Shown here: in pieces, positions 12,981 to 14,870 of the stretch
Layout of the letters: each line of letters begins with the position of its first letter
How positions within the stretch are numbered: the first letter of the stretch is position 1
Assembly: GCA_934621665.1 (NCBI GenBank)
Contig: CAKTUT010000021.1
Coordinates: forward strand, 1-14,870
Origin: an uncultured Oscillospiraceae bacterium
Lineage (GTDB): Bacteria > Bacillota > Clostridia > Oscillospirales > Oscillospiraceae
Length of the DNA: 14,870 nucleotides
Reading direction: 5' to 3'
Notes under the pieces: generated by a model
Told to the model about the DNA's origin: nothing
What the model saw: only the letters and a program-made list of their open reading frames with translations
Databases searched by the model: none
Position numbers and translations under genes: made by a program

Positions 12981-14828
12981 ATGCACAACCTCCGCTTTTT
13001 CCGCGACATTTTTTCTGACTTTCATCTGGAGCTGTCATTTGGCGGCACCGTCATTGACGCGGCGCAGTTTCAGCTGCGTGAGCAGCTGCACACGCAGCAT
13101 GAAAGCATCTACGCCGGCAGCCTGTACCACTGCAACCTGCGCGTTCAGGTCGAGCGTCTGGATGCACATACGCTGGTGCTCTGCGTACATCTGGATTCCG
13201 AGCAGCCGTTTTGCTGTGACAGCATCCGTATGTCCGCCGCCTATGAAGCGCCCGACGCTGACCTTGGCCAGTGCTATGTGCCAGGCGGCGCGCTGGACTG
13301 TGGCCGCGCCGGGCTTCACCGGCTGTCTGACCGGCCGCTGCCGCCGGAGGATATCCGCTTTTGCGGACTGTTTTCCGGCAGCCGTGAGCCCTGTCTGCTG
13401 CTTGCCACGCAGCTTCCGTGCAGCCAGATGCTGCTCTATCAGGCAGCGCTTCTGCGCAGCGACTGCGTGCGCTTTACCGCCGTCAACCGCTTTACTCCGG
13501 CCGAGCGCTATCATCTGCAAACCGAGCGAATGCTGGTGATTACCGGCCTGACGCCGCTTGCGGCGCTTCAGCGCTATGCCGGCACGCTCCCGGAAATTCC
13601 GCCATCTCGCCTTGCGCCGCCGCTTCGCGGCTGGAGTACGTGGGACTACTATTTTACCTGTTACCGCATGGACGATCTGCGTGAAAACATGGCGCAGATC
13701 AAGACTGACGAGCAGCTTTTCCCACGGCTGAAATACATCTTTCTGGACGACGGCTGGCAATATCGCGAGGGCGAATGGCACGAGAATTACCGTTTTCCGC
13801 AAGGTCTTTCCGCCGTTGCGGCGGAAATTCAACACGCAGGCTTTACGCCCGCCATCTGGACAAACGGCTGTCAGGTCTATCCGCTCAGCGAGGCAGGGCT
13901 TCGCCGCGGGGAGATGCTGCTTACCGACGATGACGGCAACGCCATCTTATCCGAGGGACGCTGCATCATCGACCCCACACACCCGGATGGAGAAGCGTAT
14001 CTCTATCAGCTCTACCGCAGCCTGTATGACGCGGGCTTCCGCGTTTTCAAGGTGGACTTTGTCTCCACGCTCCAACTGGCCGTCCGGTTTCATGACGGCA
14101 GCTGCGGCGTTTATGACGCAATCCGTCGGCTTTTTGCCATCATTCGCCGTGCTGTGGGCAAAAAGAGCATACTGATTGGCTGCTCCTACCCGCCCGAGTG
14201 CGGCGCTGGTATTGTGGATTATAACCGCTTTGCCGTGGACATCCACAATCACTGGAGTCACGTGCTTTGGATTCTGGAATATCTGCAAATGGGCTTCTGG
14301 CAAAACGGGCGGCTTTACCGCATCGACCCCGATTTTCTTCTGGTTCGCGGCAGCGACACCTCGCGCGAACGTGAGACAAACGTCTACAATCCCGCGCCAA
14401 ACGCACCGGCAGCTCTCGACAGTCCCGCTAACCGCTGGCGGCTCGGCAACGTTTTTACGCGTGATGAGGCTGAAACATGGGCAAATATTGTCGTATTTGC
14501 CGCCGGAAACATCATTCTGGGCGACCGGCTGTCCATGTTGAACGACGCAGGTCTGTCACTTGTGCGCAGCCACCTCACGCCAAACCGCCAGACGGCAGTG
14601 CCGCTCGATCTTGGTGACGGCGTGCATGCGGGACTCTGGTATTCGGCAGCCGACCGAAAGCTTCTGGTGATCAACGTCCACGACACGCCGCAGACCATAC
14701 AGCTTTGCTTTACAGACTATCATCTTGCCGCACCGTCGCATATCCGGTGTGAACAGGCGTTTTCCTACCAGAACGGTACGCTTACCGTCCCGCTCCGCGC
14801 GCATGAAAGCGCCGTTTTCAGCTGGTGA
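12981..14828 (+). CDS. GH36-like (clan GH-D) glycoside hydrolase, probable alpha-galactosidase or alpha-N-acetylgalactosaminidase
   Basis: A 615-residue cytoplasmic hydrolase without a signal peptide. Residues 1-205 form an N-terminal beta-sandwich. A TIM barrel follows with 'GWSTWDYYF' (Trp218-Asp222), 'IFLDDGWQ' (Asp256, Asp257), and the likely nucleophile Asp359 in 'FKVDF'. 'NRFAVDIHNHW' carries the probable acid/base Asp420 after 'CSYPPECGAGIVDY', and the C-terminus is a small beta-domain ending 'LRAHESAVFSW'. These match clan GH-D retaining enzymes that release terminal alpha-galactose or alpha-GalNAc. The DDGWQ motif recalls the raffinose-synthase-like part of GH36. The start is the ATG at 12981 (GGAGG, 7-bp spacing), not the TTG just before it. 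It is last in the importer operon, 21 bp after the GH109-like gene, suggesting joint action on one oligosaccharide. Confidence 0.85.
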   Translation: MHNLRFFRDIFSDFHLELSFGGTVIDAAQFQLREQLHTQHESIYAGSLYHCNLRVQVERLDAHTLVLCVHLDSEQPFCCDSIRMSAAYEAPDADLGQCYVPGGALDCGRAGLHRLSDRPLPPEDIRFCGLFSGSREPCLLLATQLPCSQMLLYQAALLRSDCVRFTAVNRFTPAERYHLQTERMLVITGLTPLAALQRYAGTLPEIPPSRLAPPLRGWSTWDYYFTCYRMDDLRENMAQIKTDEQLFPRLKYIFLDDGWQYREGEWHENYRFPQGLSAVAAEIQHAGFTPAIWTNGCQVYPLSEAGLRRGEMLLTDDDGNAILSEGRCIIDPTHPDGEAYLYQLYRSLYDAGFRVFKVDFVSTLQLAVRFHDGSCGVYDAIRRLFAIIRRAVGKKSILIGCSYPPECGAGIVDYNRFAVDIHNHWSHVLWILEYLQMGFWQNGRLYRIDPDFLLVRGSDTSRERETNVYNPAPNAPAALDSPANRWRLGNVFTRDEAETWANIVVFAAGNIILGDRLSMLNDAGLSLVRSHLTPNRQTAVPLDLGDGVHAGLWYSAADRKLLVINVHDTPQTIQLCFTDYHLAAPSHIRCEQAFSYQNGTLTVPLRAHESAVFSW

Positions 14829-14831
14829 CAA

Positions 14832-14865
14832 AAACACCGCCGCAGTTTTTTCTGCGGCGGTGTTT
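14832..14865 (+). terminator. Terminator of the sugar importer/glycosidase operon
   Basis: AAACACCGCCGCAG pairs perfectly with CTGCGGCGGTGTTT (14 bp) across a loop of six T, beginning 4 bp after the stop codon. The tail beyond 14865 is cut by the window edge. Confidence 0.85.
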
Positions 14866-14870
14866 CATGT

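Overview
The window looks like chromosomal DNA from a GC-rich low-GC-phylum relative, most likely an uncultured gut Clostridium-class bacterium of the Oscillospirales type. This is inferred from several things: consensus SigA-like promoters (TTGACA/TATAAT) in AT-rich gaps between GC-rich genes, strong AGGAGG-type ribosome binding sites, a type 2 OMP-decarboxylase-fold protein, a histidine phosphatase fused to a GNAT domain, and a CUT1 sugar importer with no ATPase of its own. No rRNA, tRNA, CRISPR, insertion sequence or phage gene was seen, so the taxonomic call is only moderate.

Left block (1-4431): a polyol/alcohol catabolism cassette. Two zinc-dependent medium-chain dehydrogenases lie on the minus strand and overlap by ATGA (the distal one runs off the window). 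Upstream of them, in the same orientation, is an OFA-type major facilitator transporter. Divergent from the transporter is a DeoR-family repressor. Both minus-strand promoters and a 30-bp palindrome between them carry repeated TGATC(A) boxes, which I propose as the operators of the DeoR protein.

Middle block (4432-6833): a compact minus-strand cassette. It holds an orotidine-phosphate-decarboxylase-fold protein that has lost three of the four catalytic-site residues, then a histidine phosphatase/GNAT fusion 12 bp downstream, then a previously easy-to-miss 42-codon ORF that starts in an ATGA overlap and ends at a terminator. This is the most unusual part of the window. A divergent 56-residue glycine-rich membrane-anchored small protein follows, ending in a bidirectional terminator.

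Right block (6877-14865): a glycan uptake and breakdown locus. A LacI-family regulator (minus) is divergent from a plus-strand operon of lipoprotein sugar-binding protein, two CUT1 permeases, a GH109-like NAD-dependent glycosidase/oxidoreductase and a GH36-like (clan GH-D) alpha-galactosidase/alpha-N-acetylgalactosaminidase-type hydrolase, closed by a strong terminator. Two near-identical LacI-type palindromes 97 bp apart lie downstream of the operon promoter. Neither hydrolase has a signal peptide, so an alpha-galactosyl or alpha-GalNAc oligosaccharide is probably imported first and cleaved in the cytoplasm.
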